NCBI RefSeq assembly: GCF_024362405.1
Contig: NZ_CP101454.1
Span: forward strand, 1,736,001-1,800,000
Direction of reading: 5' to 3'
From: Halorarius litoreus
Lineage (GTDB): Archaea > Halobacteriota > Halobacteria > Halobacteriales > Haloarculaceae
DNA length: 64,000 bases
Shown: positions 25,654 to 32,735 of the stretch, in pieces
How the letters are laid out: every line of letters begins with the position of its first letter
How positions within the stretch are numbered: position 1 is the first letter of the stretch
The notes under the pieces: model-generated
Databases searched by the model: none
Told to the model about the DNA's origin: nothing
Seen by the model: the letters and a program-made list of their open reading frames with translations, nothing else
Program-made: the position numbers and the translations under genes

Positions 25654-26667
25654 ATGCAAGACGTAAAAAAAGAGACGGATCCTGTCGAGGCGGCGGACGA
25701 CGAGCGGGATCTCTACGGGATCTCATCGTGGGAACGGCGGTCCCTCCTCGATGGCGCCTCGGTCGCGGTCTACTGGGTGGCGGTCCGTACCGGCCAGATT
25801 CTCCTGGTTCTGCTCGCACTAGTGATATTCCTCGCTGTCGGCGGACTCAGTATCCTGAGGGAGCCCGTAATCGGCGTGCTAGCGATCCTCTCTGCCCTCC
25901 CCGCGCTGGCATTGGCGGGGTACGTCTGGTACAGCGATGTAACGACCAGCGAGCCGCTATCGCTGCTCGCGGCTACCTTCATACTTGGCGTGCTCACCGC
26001 AGGGTTTGCTGCCGTTGTCAATGGCTTACTTCAGCCGGTTTTCACGACACTCGGCGGTATCGGGATGGTTCTGTTTTTCTACCTCATCGTGGGCCCCGTA
26101 GAGGAGTCAGTGAAACTGCTTGCTGTACGGCTCTATGCGTATAACGACGCTCGGTTCGCCGCAGTTATCGACGGCGCAGTGTACGGTGCTGTCGCCGGAC
26201 TCGGATTCGCTACCATCGAAAATGCCCTCTACATCGGTCGAGTAGTCGGAGAAGTCGGTGGTCTGTCTCTCGGCTTGGATCTGATCGGTATCGGCGGCGA
26301 TATCACTGCGACCCGCGCATTAGCCGGGCCCGGGCACGTCGTCTACTCGTCGTTCGCGGGCTACTACCTCGGGTTAGCGAAGTTTAACCCTGGGAACCGC
26401 GGTCCAATCATCGTCAAAGGGCTCATCATCGCCGCGGTAATCCACGCAACCTACAACACCACAGTCGGAATCGGAAGCGGGCTGATCCAGGCCGTGACGG
26501 GCCTCCCCCAACTTCCCGCCTTCTTCATCTATGTTGTACTGTATGTCGGGGGCTTTGGCTACCTGCTCTACCGAAAAATCCAGCAGTATAACAATGCCCA
26601 CCAGGCGGCACATTCGAACGAAACTACCGAAAGCGGAGAACCAGTGACCGATGCCGAGACTGAGTAA
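25654..26667 (+). CDS. PrsW-type intramembrane metalloprotease
   Basis: A 337-residue polytopic membrane protein with about eight helices after a charged N-terminal head. It shows all four PrsW motifs: E150-E151-x2-K154 (GPVEESVKLLAV), F-x3-E-N (GFATIEN) near 189, H-x4-S (GHVVYSSFAG) near 231, and H-x3-N (IHATYNTT) near 267. In bacteria PrsW cleaves membrane anti-sigma factors at site 1; archaeal members have unknown substrates. Codon use is less GC-biased than in the flanks, so it probably came with the island. Preceded by a 271-base AT-richer gap containing TTAAAATATTTTG. Confidence 0.92.
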   Translation: MQDVKKETDPVEAADDERDLYGISSWERRSLLDGASVAVYWVAVRTGQILLVLLALVIFLAVGGLSILREPVIGVLAILSALPALALAGYVWYSDVTTSEPLSLLAATFILGVLTAGFAAVVNGLLQPVFTTLGGIGMVLFFYLIVGPVEESVKLLAVRLYAYNDARFAAVIDGAVYGAVAGLGFATIENALYIGRVVGEVGGLSLGLDLIGIGGDITATRALAGPGHVVYSSFAGYYLGLAKFNPGNRGPIIVKGLIIAAVIHATYNTTVGIGSGLIQAVTGLPQLPAFFIYVVLYVGGFGYLLYRKIQQYNNAHQAAHSNETTESGEPVTDAETE

Positions 26668-26751
26668 CTGGCTATTTTATCGTTTGCTCATCAGTCTGTT
26701 TCCTCCCACTAGACACCGTGTTGAATACGCGCCCTGTGTCAGTCCACTATA

Positions 26752-27249
26752 ATGAAGAGAAGACAGTTCATTCGGACGGCAGGTATTGGAACGATAATCG
26801 CCAGTCTCGCAGGCTGCACCACCTCCGACGGGACCGCGGACGGGACAACTGACGTAGCCAACGGTGATGTGGCGGATGTCTCGGTAACTCTCGTGCGTAA
26901 TGCGCCGGAGAACCCAGGCCCCTATGAGGATCCGGTCGGGACAGTCAAACCACAGGAGTCTGAGGAACTCATCCTCGACGGGTTCACGTTCCAGCGAGCG
27001 GGCCAGAAAGGACTCGTCGTGGCGGGCGACGCGACGAACACTGGTGACCGCCAGCTCCAGAACGTCGTCGTCGAGGTGACTCTCCACGATAGGAACGAGA
27101 CCGAGGACGAGCTTTTGGACTCGTCGAGCGAACAGACCAGCCACGAGCGCCTCGATACTGGCGAGACGTGGCAGTGGGCTACGACCTTCGACGAGCAGGA
27201 GTTCGAGATCGACTACTACGTAGTCAGGGCTACGGCCAGCTATGTATAG
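26752..27249 (+). CDS. Tat-exported lipoprotein with FxLYD-type domain
   Basis: A 165-residue protein. The N-terminus has the twin arginine KRRQFIRTAG, then a hydrophobic stretch and the lipobox LAGC with the lipidated cysteine at residue 22, so it would be exported by Tat and anchored by a lipid. The rest (about 60-165) is an immunoglobulin-like beta domain with VAGDATNTGDRQLQNVVVEVTLHDRNE, the pattern of FxLYD domains, which occur in archaeal and bacterial surface proteins. Ligand unknown. It lies 84 bases behind the PrsW gene on the same strand, but a promoter may lie between. Confidence 0.85.
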   Translation: MKRRQFIRTAGIGTIIASLAGCTTSDGTADGTTDVANGDVADVSVTLVRNAPENPGPYEDPVGTVKPQESEELILDGFTFQRAGQKGLVVAGDATNTGDRQLQNVVVEVTLHDRNETEDELLDSSSEQTSHERLDTGETWQWATTFDEQEFEIDYYVVRATASYV

Positions 27250-27673
27250 AAGAGGACCCGCTCTCCTGGCTCGCTTGAATGACGAGAAGACGCCAGCCGG
27301 CACAGAGCTGACATCCTCCCACGGCTACAGCCGTGGGGTTCCCCACTGGAACTCTACTCAATCCGTTCATGACGGCTCTCCGTCGCTCGCTACTTCACTG
27401 ATCGGTCAGTGCCGGTCTCGCGAGGTCCGAGTGAACGTTGAGACGCGATGTCCGCACCGGTCATTGGCCCAATCCCGGTCCGACCAGATGGTATTCGACA
27501 ACGGCAAGGAGTGGAGGAAATTACTGACGCCAATAGCGATACGCGCCCTCTATGCAACACGGTCGTAGAAACCTCACCGTCCCTGTCAGAAGGCGCGTGC
27601 AACACTCAGATGCAGTCAGCGATGTGAGGAACGGTTTTCGCGCCAGACCGCGTAGTTCAATCGGTGAACCGCT
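27250..27673. other. 424-base region with an insertion-sequence end and decayed sequence
   Basis: Contains the hairpin end of an IS200/IS605-type element at 27309-27345. The remainder has short open frames in several frames (for example minus 27390-27605 and minus 27521-27751), none with a start, a family match or normal codon use. I read it as decayed transposon or gene sequence. Confidence 0.5.
27309..27345 (-). mobile_element. IS200/IS605-family (TnpB-type) right-end remnant or PATE-like end
   Basis: On the plus strand TGACATCCTCCCACGG leads into a hairpin with arms CCCACGGC (27318-27325) and GCCGTGGG (27330-27337) and loop TACA, followed by GTTCCCCACTGG. Read on the minus strand this is GGGGAACCCCACGG...GGAGGATGTCA, the end structure that follows haloarchaeal tnpB genes. 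The TnpB gene itself is not recognisable in the 300 bases beyond it. So it is either a remnant of an IS200/IS605 element or the end of a non-autonomous palindrome-associated element. Confidence 0.6.
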
Positions 27674-27982
27674 ATGGAAATCGTTTTCATCACCTATGAG
27701 TCGGAGTTGGATGTAGACGAGGTCGAATCGCTGTTCCGAGATCGCTCCCAAAAGTACCGTGAGATGGACGGATTGCTCCAGAAATTCTATCTACACGATG
27801 AAGAGAGCGGACGGGTCGGCGGTATCTACGTCTTTGACTCCGAAGAGTCAGCAGATCGGTTGTCCGAGTCGGATATCCACTCGAGTCTGCGAGAAGCCTA
27901 TAAAGTGCGGGACATCGACATCGCTCGGTACCATGTGATGTTCCCCCTGCACGAGGCCGCGGAATTCCCCACTTCGCCGTAG
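27674..27982 (+). CDS. YdhR-like dimeric alpha/beta-barrel protein
   Basis: A 102-residue protein. MEIVFITYESELDVDEVESLFRDRSQKYREMDGLLQKFYLHDE and GGIYVFDSEESADRLSES follow the pattern of putative monooxygenases of the YdhR/ABM type: a strand, a helix, then K-x-Y, then GGxYxF. The fold would form a dimeric ferredoxin-like barrel; activity of such proteins is mostly unproven. The gene is monocistronic within the AT-richer part of the island, behind the IS end. Confidence 0.8.
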   Translation: MEIVFITYESELDVDEVESLFRDRSQKYREMDGLLQKFYLHDEESGRVGGIYVFDSEESADRLSESDIHSSLREAYKVRDIDIARYHVMFPLHEAAEFPTSP

Positions 27983-28292
27983 ATAGACTCCGGGATGCGG
28001 AACCGACCCTTATTCAAACGAACGACAGATCGGCTCTCGGGTCCGGGACTGCAAGATACGCGCTGTGTATGCAGCACGACTCCTGCAACATCATCTGTCT
28101 CTGATAGAACTCGCCGTGGTAATTACGCCACGCACAATACCGGGCATCTCGCCCAGGGTCCTGTGAAATGATTCCATCTAATATAACCGACTTTTCCATT
28201 ACCCAAGCGTCGACTATAGTCCGGGCGTCAAGTAAATGGGCCCAGGTCCTTTAATTATTCATACAATATTATTATGTGGTTCTAGTCTCAAT
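27983..28292. other. 310-base AT-rich intergenic region
   Basis: AT-rich sequence (TTTAATTATTCATACAATATTATTATG near its end) that contains the promoter of the winged-helix gene. An open frame on the minus strand at 28014-28199 has no support and is not called. I see no RNA gene or repeat in it. Confidence 0.5.
28250..28257 (+). promoter_or_regulatory. TATA-like box before the winged-helix gene
   Basis: TTTAATTA, about 43 bases upstream of ATG 28293, is a strong match to a haloarchaeal TATA box. It predicts transcription starting near 28280 with a short leader. Confidence 0.45.
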
Positions 28293-28664
28293 ATGAAATT
28301 TATGTCGTCGCAGAATTGCTACCCCGACAAAGCACCGCAGATGAGCAACCTGCTGGACACCCTATCCCATCATCTGCGCCGCGAAATCATCTACTTCTTC
28401 GAGAACAATACCACCTCGAATACGGCGACGCTCGACGAGCTCATCTCGCAGGTTGAGCATCGAGTCCCGGACGAGCACGAGCACGAACTCACCGTGAAAC
28501 TTGTCCACAATCACCTGCCGAAACTCGCTCGGGCAGAGTGGCTTGACCACGATAAAAGAACGGGTGAGATTCGGTATCACGGGCACGAACACGCCGAACG
28601 GTGGCTCCGACAGCTCTCTGCACTCTTCTCTAACGACTCCAGTCACTGCGGAGATATCGACTGA
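28293..28664 (+). CDS. Winged-helix DNA-binding protein (DUF7344-like)
   Basis: A 123-residue protein. Residues 17-110 (LLDTLSHHLRREIIYFFENNTTSNTATLDELISQ..., then ELTVKLVHNHLPKLARAEWLDHD) form a typical ArsR-like winged helix: helix LSHHLRREII, helix TLDELI, recognition helix ELTVKLVHNHLPKL, wing DKRTGEIRYHG. The label DUF7344 is from memory. Such proteins are abundant in haloarchaea and are thought to be regulators; targets unknown. ATG 28293 follows the TATA box at short distance, but ATG 28341 (M-S-N-L-L-D) is an equally good start and would remove 16 residues. Confidence 0.75.
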   Translation: MKFMSSQNCYPDKAPQMSNLLDTLSHHLRREIIYFFENNTTSNTATLDELISQVEHRVPDEHEHELTVKLVHNHLPKLARAEWLDHDKRTGEIRYHGHEHAERWLRQLSALFSNDSSHCGDID

Positions 28665-29081
28665 TAACCGCGCCAGGAGTATCGAATGAAATCTGGACGG
28701 AGGACACACCATCCTTCCGTGGAAACGAGTTATTGCATATCTCGTTCACGCCGAAAAGAACTGGACGACCGTCTCGAACGCTCCGCGCTCGCTCGGTCAC
28801 GGTAAGTCGATGAGATTCTGCGGCGAGCTACGGATCGAGCGGTTGCGAAGCGCGTCACTGGACAGGGACGGTGGTCGGATACCCGACCACCTGCCGGAAT
28901 CCAGTTGCACGGTTCGTCAGGGGGACAGCACAGGATGGTGGAATGCCAGACACTGGATGTCTCCTGGCGAACCGCACCGATGAGCACGATGACGACTATT
29001 AAAAACAGTCGCCCGTTACGTCCGGCATGAGGCTGCTACCAAGTGGATATCCGTCGCTGGGTGGTGGAGCGCCCCTGCGCG
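28665..29081. other. 417-base region, island edge
   Basis: No supported gene. A minus-strand frame at 28730-28987 is Arg/Ser-rich with no family features. A plus-strand stretch around 28750-28850 reads KELDDRLERSALARS in one frame before a stop and could be a fragment of a lost gene. Composition returns to GC-rich near the end, so this is the likely right edge of the island. Confidence 0.4.
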
Positions 29082-29279
29082 TCAGTCGCCCGCGGCGGCC
29101 AGCGCGGCGTCGATCTCGCGGAGCGTCTCCAGGTCTCTGAGCGAACTTCGCAGAACGGTTCGAACCCGGGGGTCGTCGGCCTCCGCCGCGAGCCGGCGAA
29201 GTCGTGTCATCTCGCGGTCCGTCGGGGGGTTTCGGTGCGTGTACCCCCCCACCGCGTCGAGCGCCTCCTCGAGGTCCAT
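29082..29279 (-). CDS. Small helical hypothetical protein
   Basis: A 65-residue acidic protein starting at ATG 29279 (M-D-L-E-E-A-L-D-A-V). Two or three helices (DREMTRLRRLAAEADD and VLRSSLRDLETLREIDAALAA) suggest a helical hairpin. No cysteines or membrane segment. An upstream in-frame ATG at 29306 is possible. Not recognised. It lies at the island's right side in GC-rich sequence and is probably chromosomal core. Confidence 0.5.
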   Translation of the reverse strand: MDLEEALDAVGGYTHRNPPTDREMTRLRRLAAEADDPRVRTVLRSSLRDLETLREIDAALAAAGD

Positions 29280-29504
29280 CGTGCGTACCTCCGTCTGAAC
29301 TAGCATAGTTACAGAGTCGTTACCCGGGGTAAGCCATGCTTAACGGCGGTTCCCTGGGTATCCAGCCCAAGCGGTTAGGGCACCCCACTCTATCGGTTCC
29401 ACGGGGGCTCGGGGATGGACCCACCTCTCGACTGTGACGAACCTGGGAGAACGACGGGCAGATGCTTCGTGTGGATTTACTACCGTCGCCTGAGAGCACC
29501 GGCC

Positions 29505-29708
29505 ATGGCGCGGAACGCGTGGAACCTGGTGTTGGGACTCATACTCGCGGCGGCCGTCGCGTGGCTGTTCGGCAGCGGCGTCCGTGCGCTGCTCCGGTTC
29601 CTTGGCGAGGCGCCTCGCTACTCGGGGAACGTCGGTGGGCTCGCCTCGCTCGTCGCGTTCCTCCTGCTCGCCGTGTACGTTCTCTACCGGTTCATCGCCG
29701 CTGACTGA
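29505..29708 (+). CDS. Small two-helix membrane protein
   Basis: A 67-residue protein starting at ATG 29505 (M-A-R-N-A-W-N-L). It has hydrophobic helices at about 6-25 (LVLGLILAAAVAWLFGSG) and 45-65 (GLASLVAFLLLAVYVLYRFIA), separated by a short loop. An upstream in-frame extension to 29415 is cysteine- and arginine-rich and unlikely. Function not recognised. Confidence 0.55.
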   Translation: MARNAWNLVLGLILAAAVAWLFGSGVRALLRFLGEAPRYSGNVGGLASLVAFLLLAVYVLYRFIAAD

Positions 29709-29775
29709 GTAGGGTCCGGTAGCCCGCTCCCACCGACGCCGTGACTTATCCCGCTGTCGCCCGTACGGGCAGCCA

Positions 29776-30246
29776 ATGGAGGTCACCGGTGCGTGGACGG
29801 CCGAGGAGACGCGAGCGTTCCTGTCGAGCGACGCGGGGACCGTCCCCGCCCGGCTCGCCTGTCACACCACTGCCGACGAGCTGTGGATGCTGTCGCTGTG
29901 GTACACCTTCTGTGACGGTTGTCTGCTGTGTGCGACCGCGGCGTCGGCCGACGTGGTGCGGTTCCTCCGGCACGACCCGCGCGTCGCGTTCGAGGTATCG
30001 GTCGACCGACCGCCGTATCGCGGCGTCCGGGGTCGCGGCGAGGCGACGGTCCTGCCCGACGAGGACAAGCAGTTGCTCCGCGAGCTGCTCGAGCGGTATC
30101 TCGGCGGGACCGACTCGGCGCTCGCCGACCGCCTGCTGGCGGCCGACCGCGAGGAGGTCCGCATCCGCATCGAGCCGACGACGCTCTCGACGTGGGACTA
30201 CACCGACCGGATGGCCGACGCCGCTGACGACGTGAGCCTCGAATAG
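29776..30246 (+). CDS. Pyridoxamine-5'-phosphate-oxidase-fold (split-barrel flavin) protein
   Basis: A 156-residue protein. TVPARLACHTTADELWMLSLWYTFCDGCLLCATAAS followed by VVRFLRHDPRVAFEVSVDRPPYRGVRGRGEATVL fits the PNPOx-like split barrel: strand, strand, then the D-P-R-V-A-F motif that closes the cofactor site. These proteins bind FMN, F420 or heme and reduce or oxidise varied compounds; the cofactor cannot be assigned here. Cysteines C48, C51 and C54 in FCDGCLLC are not typical of the family and could bind a metal. Monocistronic. Confidence 0.8.
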   Translation: MEVTGAWTAEETRAFLSSDAGTVPARLACHTTADELWMLSLWYTFCDGCLLCATAASADVVRFLRHDPRVAFEVSVDRPPYRGVRGRGEATVLPDEDKQLLRELLERYLGGTDSALADRLLAADREEVRIRIEPTTLSTWDYTDRMADAADDVSLE

Positions 30247-30350
30247 GCGGGACAACGGCTTTAGGTGATGGCTAACTACCGTCGGTTGCTGCTCGGTGTA
30301 CATCGAGCTGCCATGCTACTCCCCCCGGGGCTGCGTTCCGAGCCCCGTTA

Positions 30351-30881
30351 TCACAACTCTCTCGGCGCCCGATGGACCATCAGGTCCACCGGCCGGCGCC
30401 GGCCTTCGAGGTCCGTGACCATCGCCTCGACGACGGCTTCGGACTCCCGGGCGACGACCGGCGTCACCGTCTCGATGAGTCGCTCGACGGAGAGCGGCCC
30501 CGGTAGCCGGACGCCCAGCACGGAGCCGGCGTCGAACTCGATGCGCAGTCGGAGTTCCGTCGCGTCGTCGGGGTCGACGCGCGCCGGTGGGTTCTCGGGC
30601 GCGTCGACCGGCTCGATGCGCCACGTGCCGCGGGCGTCGGGCCCGGAGGTCGACCGCCAGTCGATGCGCTCGGGTGGCTCGACGTCGGTGACGCGCGTCT
30701 CGGCGGTGTAGGAGAACTTCCACCACGACACCGTGATGCGGTAGTCAGTCCCTGGGCCGCCGTACTGTCGCACCCGGTCGAGGTGCTCGGAGTAGTCGCT
30801 CGTCCCCGAAAAGTCCTGGATGAACGCGTACAGGTCCTCCGGGGGCACGTACAGGACGGTGCTGGCCTCGATGGCGTCCAC
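30351..30881 (-). CDS. SRPBCC (START/polyketide-cyclase-like) protein
   Basis: A 176-residue protein of the SRPBCC fold, a hydrophobic-ligand-binding helix-grip. VDAIEASTVLYVPPEDLYAFIQDFSGTSDY is the usual first strand plus helix, and the final helix is LIETVTPVVARESEAVVEAMVTDLE. The start is set at GTG 30881, which aligns with the normal N-terminus; an in-frame GTG at 30896 adds five residues. Family members bind lipids or polyketides or act as coenzyme Q-binding COQ10-like proteins; the ligand is unknown. Probably a separate transcript, since the ABC permease gene starts downstream on the same strand. Confidence 0.82.
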   Translation of the reverse strand: MDAIEASTVLYVPPEDLYAFIQDFSGTSDYSEHLDRVRQYGGPGTDYRITVSWWKFSYTAETRVTDVEPPERIDWRSTSGPDARGTWRIEPVDAPENPPARVDPDDATELRLRIEFDAGSVLGVRLPGPLSVERLIETVTPVVARESEAVVEAMVTDLEGRRRPVDLMVHRAPREL

Positions 30882-30942
30882 ACGCCTTCGTCGCACCAGC
30901 GAGGCAATACGTTATCGGCGAGGTCGAATTCGGGGCCGACGC

Positions 30943-32070
30943 TCAGCCCCGGAGCGCCTCGACCGGGTGGAGGTTCGCCGCCTTGTACGCGGGATACAGC
31001 CCCGAGGCGAGCGCGACGGCCACACCGAAGCCGAACGCCAACACGAGGAACCCGAGGTTCGAGGGGTCGGTCACGACGGCCCACTCGATGGGTGTGAAGT
31101 AGTAGAGCGAGAACACCGCCACGAGCGACAGCAGGAGCCCCACGACCCCGCCCGCGACCCCGAGCAGGGCGGCCTCGACGACGAGCGTCCGCAGCACGTC
31201 GCGTCGCTGGACGCCCACCGCTCGCAACACGCCGATTTCACCGCGGCGCTCCGTGATGCTCATCAGCATCACGTTGAAGATGGCGACGCCGGCGACAACG
31301 AGCGACACCGCCGCGAGCGCGATGAGGAAGGCGTTGAGGAGGTCGAAGAACTCCTGGATGCGGTCGATGACGCTCGAGAGTTCGAACACGCTCACCCGCT
31401 GTTCGCGGGCGTTCACCCGGTCGCGGACCTCGCCCGCGATGGCCTTCGCGTCTTCTCGAGTGTTCGCCTGCACCACGACCTGTGACGGCGTCTCGGCGAC
31501 GAACTCGCCTGGCGGCAACACGACGGCGTTGTCCGGGGTGATGGGCGAGATGTCCTGTGCCTCCTGCAGGACGGCGACGACCCGATAGCGGTTGCCGTCG
31601 ATCTCGATGGCGCTGCCGACACCGAGCCCGAGGCTATCGGCGACCTCCGGCCCCACCACCGCACCCTGTCGCAAGCGGGGTGGAATGGTCCCGTTGCGTG
31701 CGTCGAACAGCGCGTCGGGGGTCTCCGTCCCGTAGAGCTGGGCGAACGTCCGCCCGCCCGACGCCTGGACGACCGCGCCGCCGGTCTTCAGGGGAATCAC
31801 CTCGCCGCGTCCCTCGGCGATTCGCTGGACGGTCATCACGTCGCGCTGGCTGAGTTCCTCGACGCCGGCGTCGGCGTTCGGCGAGACGATGACCTGGTTA
31901 CCGATGCCGCCGAACGACTGCGTGGCCGAGAGCTGGAGGACGTTCCCGAACACGCCGAGCGTGGCGATGGCGAGCACGCCGATGACGATGCCGAGCGCGG
32001 CGAGCGCGCTTCGCAGGCGGTTGCGCGAGAGGTTCTGGCCCGCCATCCGGACCGCCGGCAGCCAGCTCAC
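30943..32070 (-). CDS. MacB-like ABC transporter permease
   Basis: A 375-residue permease with the FtsX/MacB layout: one helix near the N-terminus (20-42, SALAALGIVIGVLAIATLGVFG), a large extracytoplasmic domain (about 50-245), then three helices near 250-370. The C-terminal core ITERRGEIGVLRAVGVQRRDVLRTLVVEAALLG matches the FtsX domain coupling helix, and LYPAYKAANLHPVEALRG ends the protein as in other MacB homologs. It is the third gene of an operon and overlaps the ATPase stop by four bases (ATGA at 32067-32070). Substrate unknown; possibly lipoprotein or surface-molecule export. Confidence 0.93.
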   Translation of the reverse strand: MSWLPAVRMAGQNLSRNRLRSALAALGIVIGVLAIATLGVFGNVLQLSATQSFGGIGNQVIVSPNADAGVEELSQRDVMTVQRIAEGRGEVIPLKTGGAVVQASGGRTFAQLYGTETPDALFDARNGTIPPRLRQGAVVGPEVADSLGLGVGSAIEIDGNRYRVVAVLQEAQDISPITPDNAVVLPPGEFVAETPSQVVVQANTREDAKAIAGEVRDRVNAREQRVSVFELSSVIDRIQEFFDLLNAFLIALAAVSLVVAGVAIFNVMLMSITERRGEIGVLRAVGVQRRDVLRTLVVEAALLGVAGGVVGLLLSLVAVFSLYYFTPIEWAVVTDPSNLGFLVLAFGFGVAVALASGLYPAYKAANLHPVEALRG

Positions 32071-32735
32071 TGTAGGCGGCCGTCGACGATGCGGACGGTT
32101 CGGTCTGCGTAGCCGGCCACGAGGTCGTCGTGGGTCACGGTGATGAGCGAGACGCCCTCCGACTTGATGCGCGTGAACTCCTCTAACACCTGGGTGCCGG
32201 TGTCGCGGTCGAGGTTGCCCGTCGGCTCGTCCGCGAGGACGACGTCCGGCTCGTTGATCAGCGCGCGGGCGATGGCGACGCGCTGTTTCTGCCCGCCCGA
32301 GAGTTCGTCGGGGCGGTGGTCCAGCCGGTCGCCGAGCCCGACACGCTCCAGGAGGCCAACCGCACGGTCGCGGGCACCGGGGTCGTCCTCGAACCGCGTC
32401 GGCAACAGCACGTTCTCCAGTGCCGTGAGCGAGGAGATGAGGTAGAACTGCTGGAACACGAAGCCGACGTACTCCTTGCGGGCGCGGGTCCGCTCGCGGT
32501 CGGTGAGGGTCGTGGCGTCCCGCCCGTCGACGAGCACCTCTCCGTCGGTGGGGACGTCCAGCAGCCCGAGCACGTTCAGCATCGTCGACTTCCCCGACCC
32601 GGAGGGGCCAATGATCGAGACGAACTCCCCGCGGTCGACGTGGAAGTCGACGTCGTCCATCGCGCGGACGGTCTCGCCGCCGCCGTCGTACTCCTTGGTC
32701 ACGCCCCGGAGTTCGAGGGGTGGAGCGTCGCTCAT
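32067..32735 (-). CDS. ABC transporter ATP-binding protein (LolD/MacB type)
   Basis: A 222-residue ATPase. Walker [11 protein letters not shown] is near residue 41, the signature [15 protein letters not shown] near 144, Walker [13 protein letters not shown] near 164, and the switch His in TVTHDD near 199. These are characteristic of the LolD/MacB/FtsE group (ADEPTGNLD). It powers the permease encoded immediately downstream. Both ends overlap neighbours by four bases, so the three genes are translationally coupled. Confidence 0.95.
   Translation of the reverse strand: MSDAPPLELRGVTKEYDGGGETVRAMDDVDFHVDRGEFVSIIGPSGSGKSTMLNVLGLLDVPTDGEVLVDGRDATTLTDRERTRARKEYVGFVFQQFYLISSLTALENVLLPTRFEDDPGARDRAVGLLERVGLGDRLDHRPDELSGGQKQRVAIARALINEPDVVLADEPTGNLDRDTGTQVLEEFTRIKSEGVSLITVTHDDLVAGYADRTVRIVDGRLQ

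Larger units (their letters stand above)
24366..28990. mobile_element. Putative accessory/integrated island behind tRNA-Ala
   Basis: Directly after the tRNA 3' end the housekeeping pattern stops. First come five very small overlapping genes. Then, from about 25,383 to 28,740, the sequence is visibly less GC-rich (for example TTAAAATATTTTG near 25,430) with sparse genes, an IS200/IS605-type end and remnants. GC-rich sequence resumes near 29,000. tRNA 3' ends are common integration sites. However, I find no integrase gene and no repeated copy of the tRNA end on the far side, so this may be a decayed element or successive insertions. The right boundary is approximate. Confidence 0.4.

Noticed and set aside
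27390-27605. Possible TnpB remnant on the minus strand next to the IS end
   Set aside because: The translated frames show no RuvC motif or zinc finger of TnpB. Only the end structure is supported.
28014-28199. Minus-strand 61-codon frame in the AT-rich gap
   Set aside because: No start-site support and no recognisable features.
24366-28664. Reading the island as a defence system
   Set aside because: PrsW, zinc fingers and a winged-helix protein can occur in such systems, but no effector nuclease, NTPase, toxin or methylase is present, so there is no evidence for defence.
28730-28987. Minus-strand open frame at the island's right edge
   Set aside because: Arg/Ser-rich composition, no family similarity, no promoter.
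24294-29400. Attachment-site duplication of the tRNA-Ala 3' end
   Set aside because: I looked for a copy of the T-arm and acceptor end on the right side of the island and found none. A GGTTCGAACCC-like string near 29,156 lies inside a gene and does not continue as tRNA sequence.
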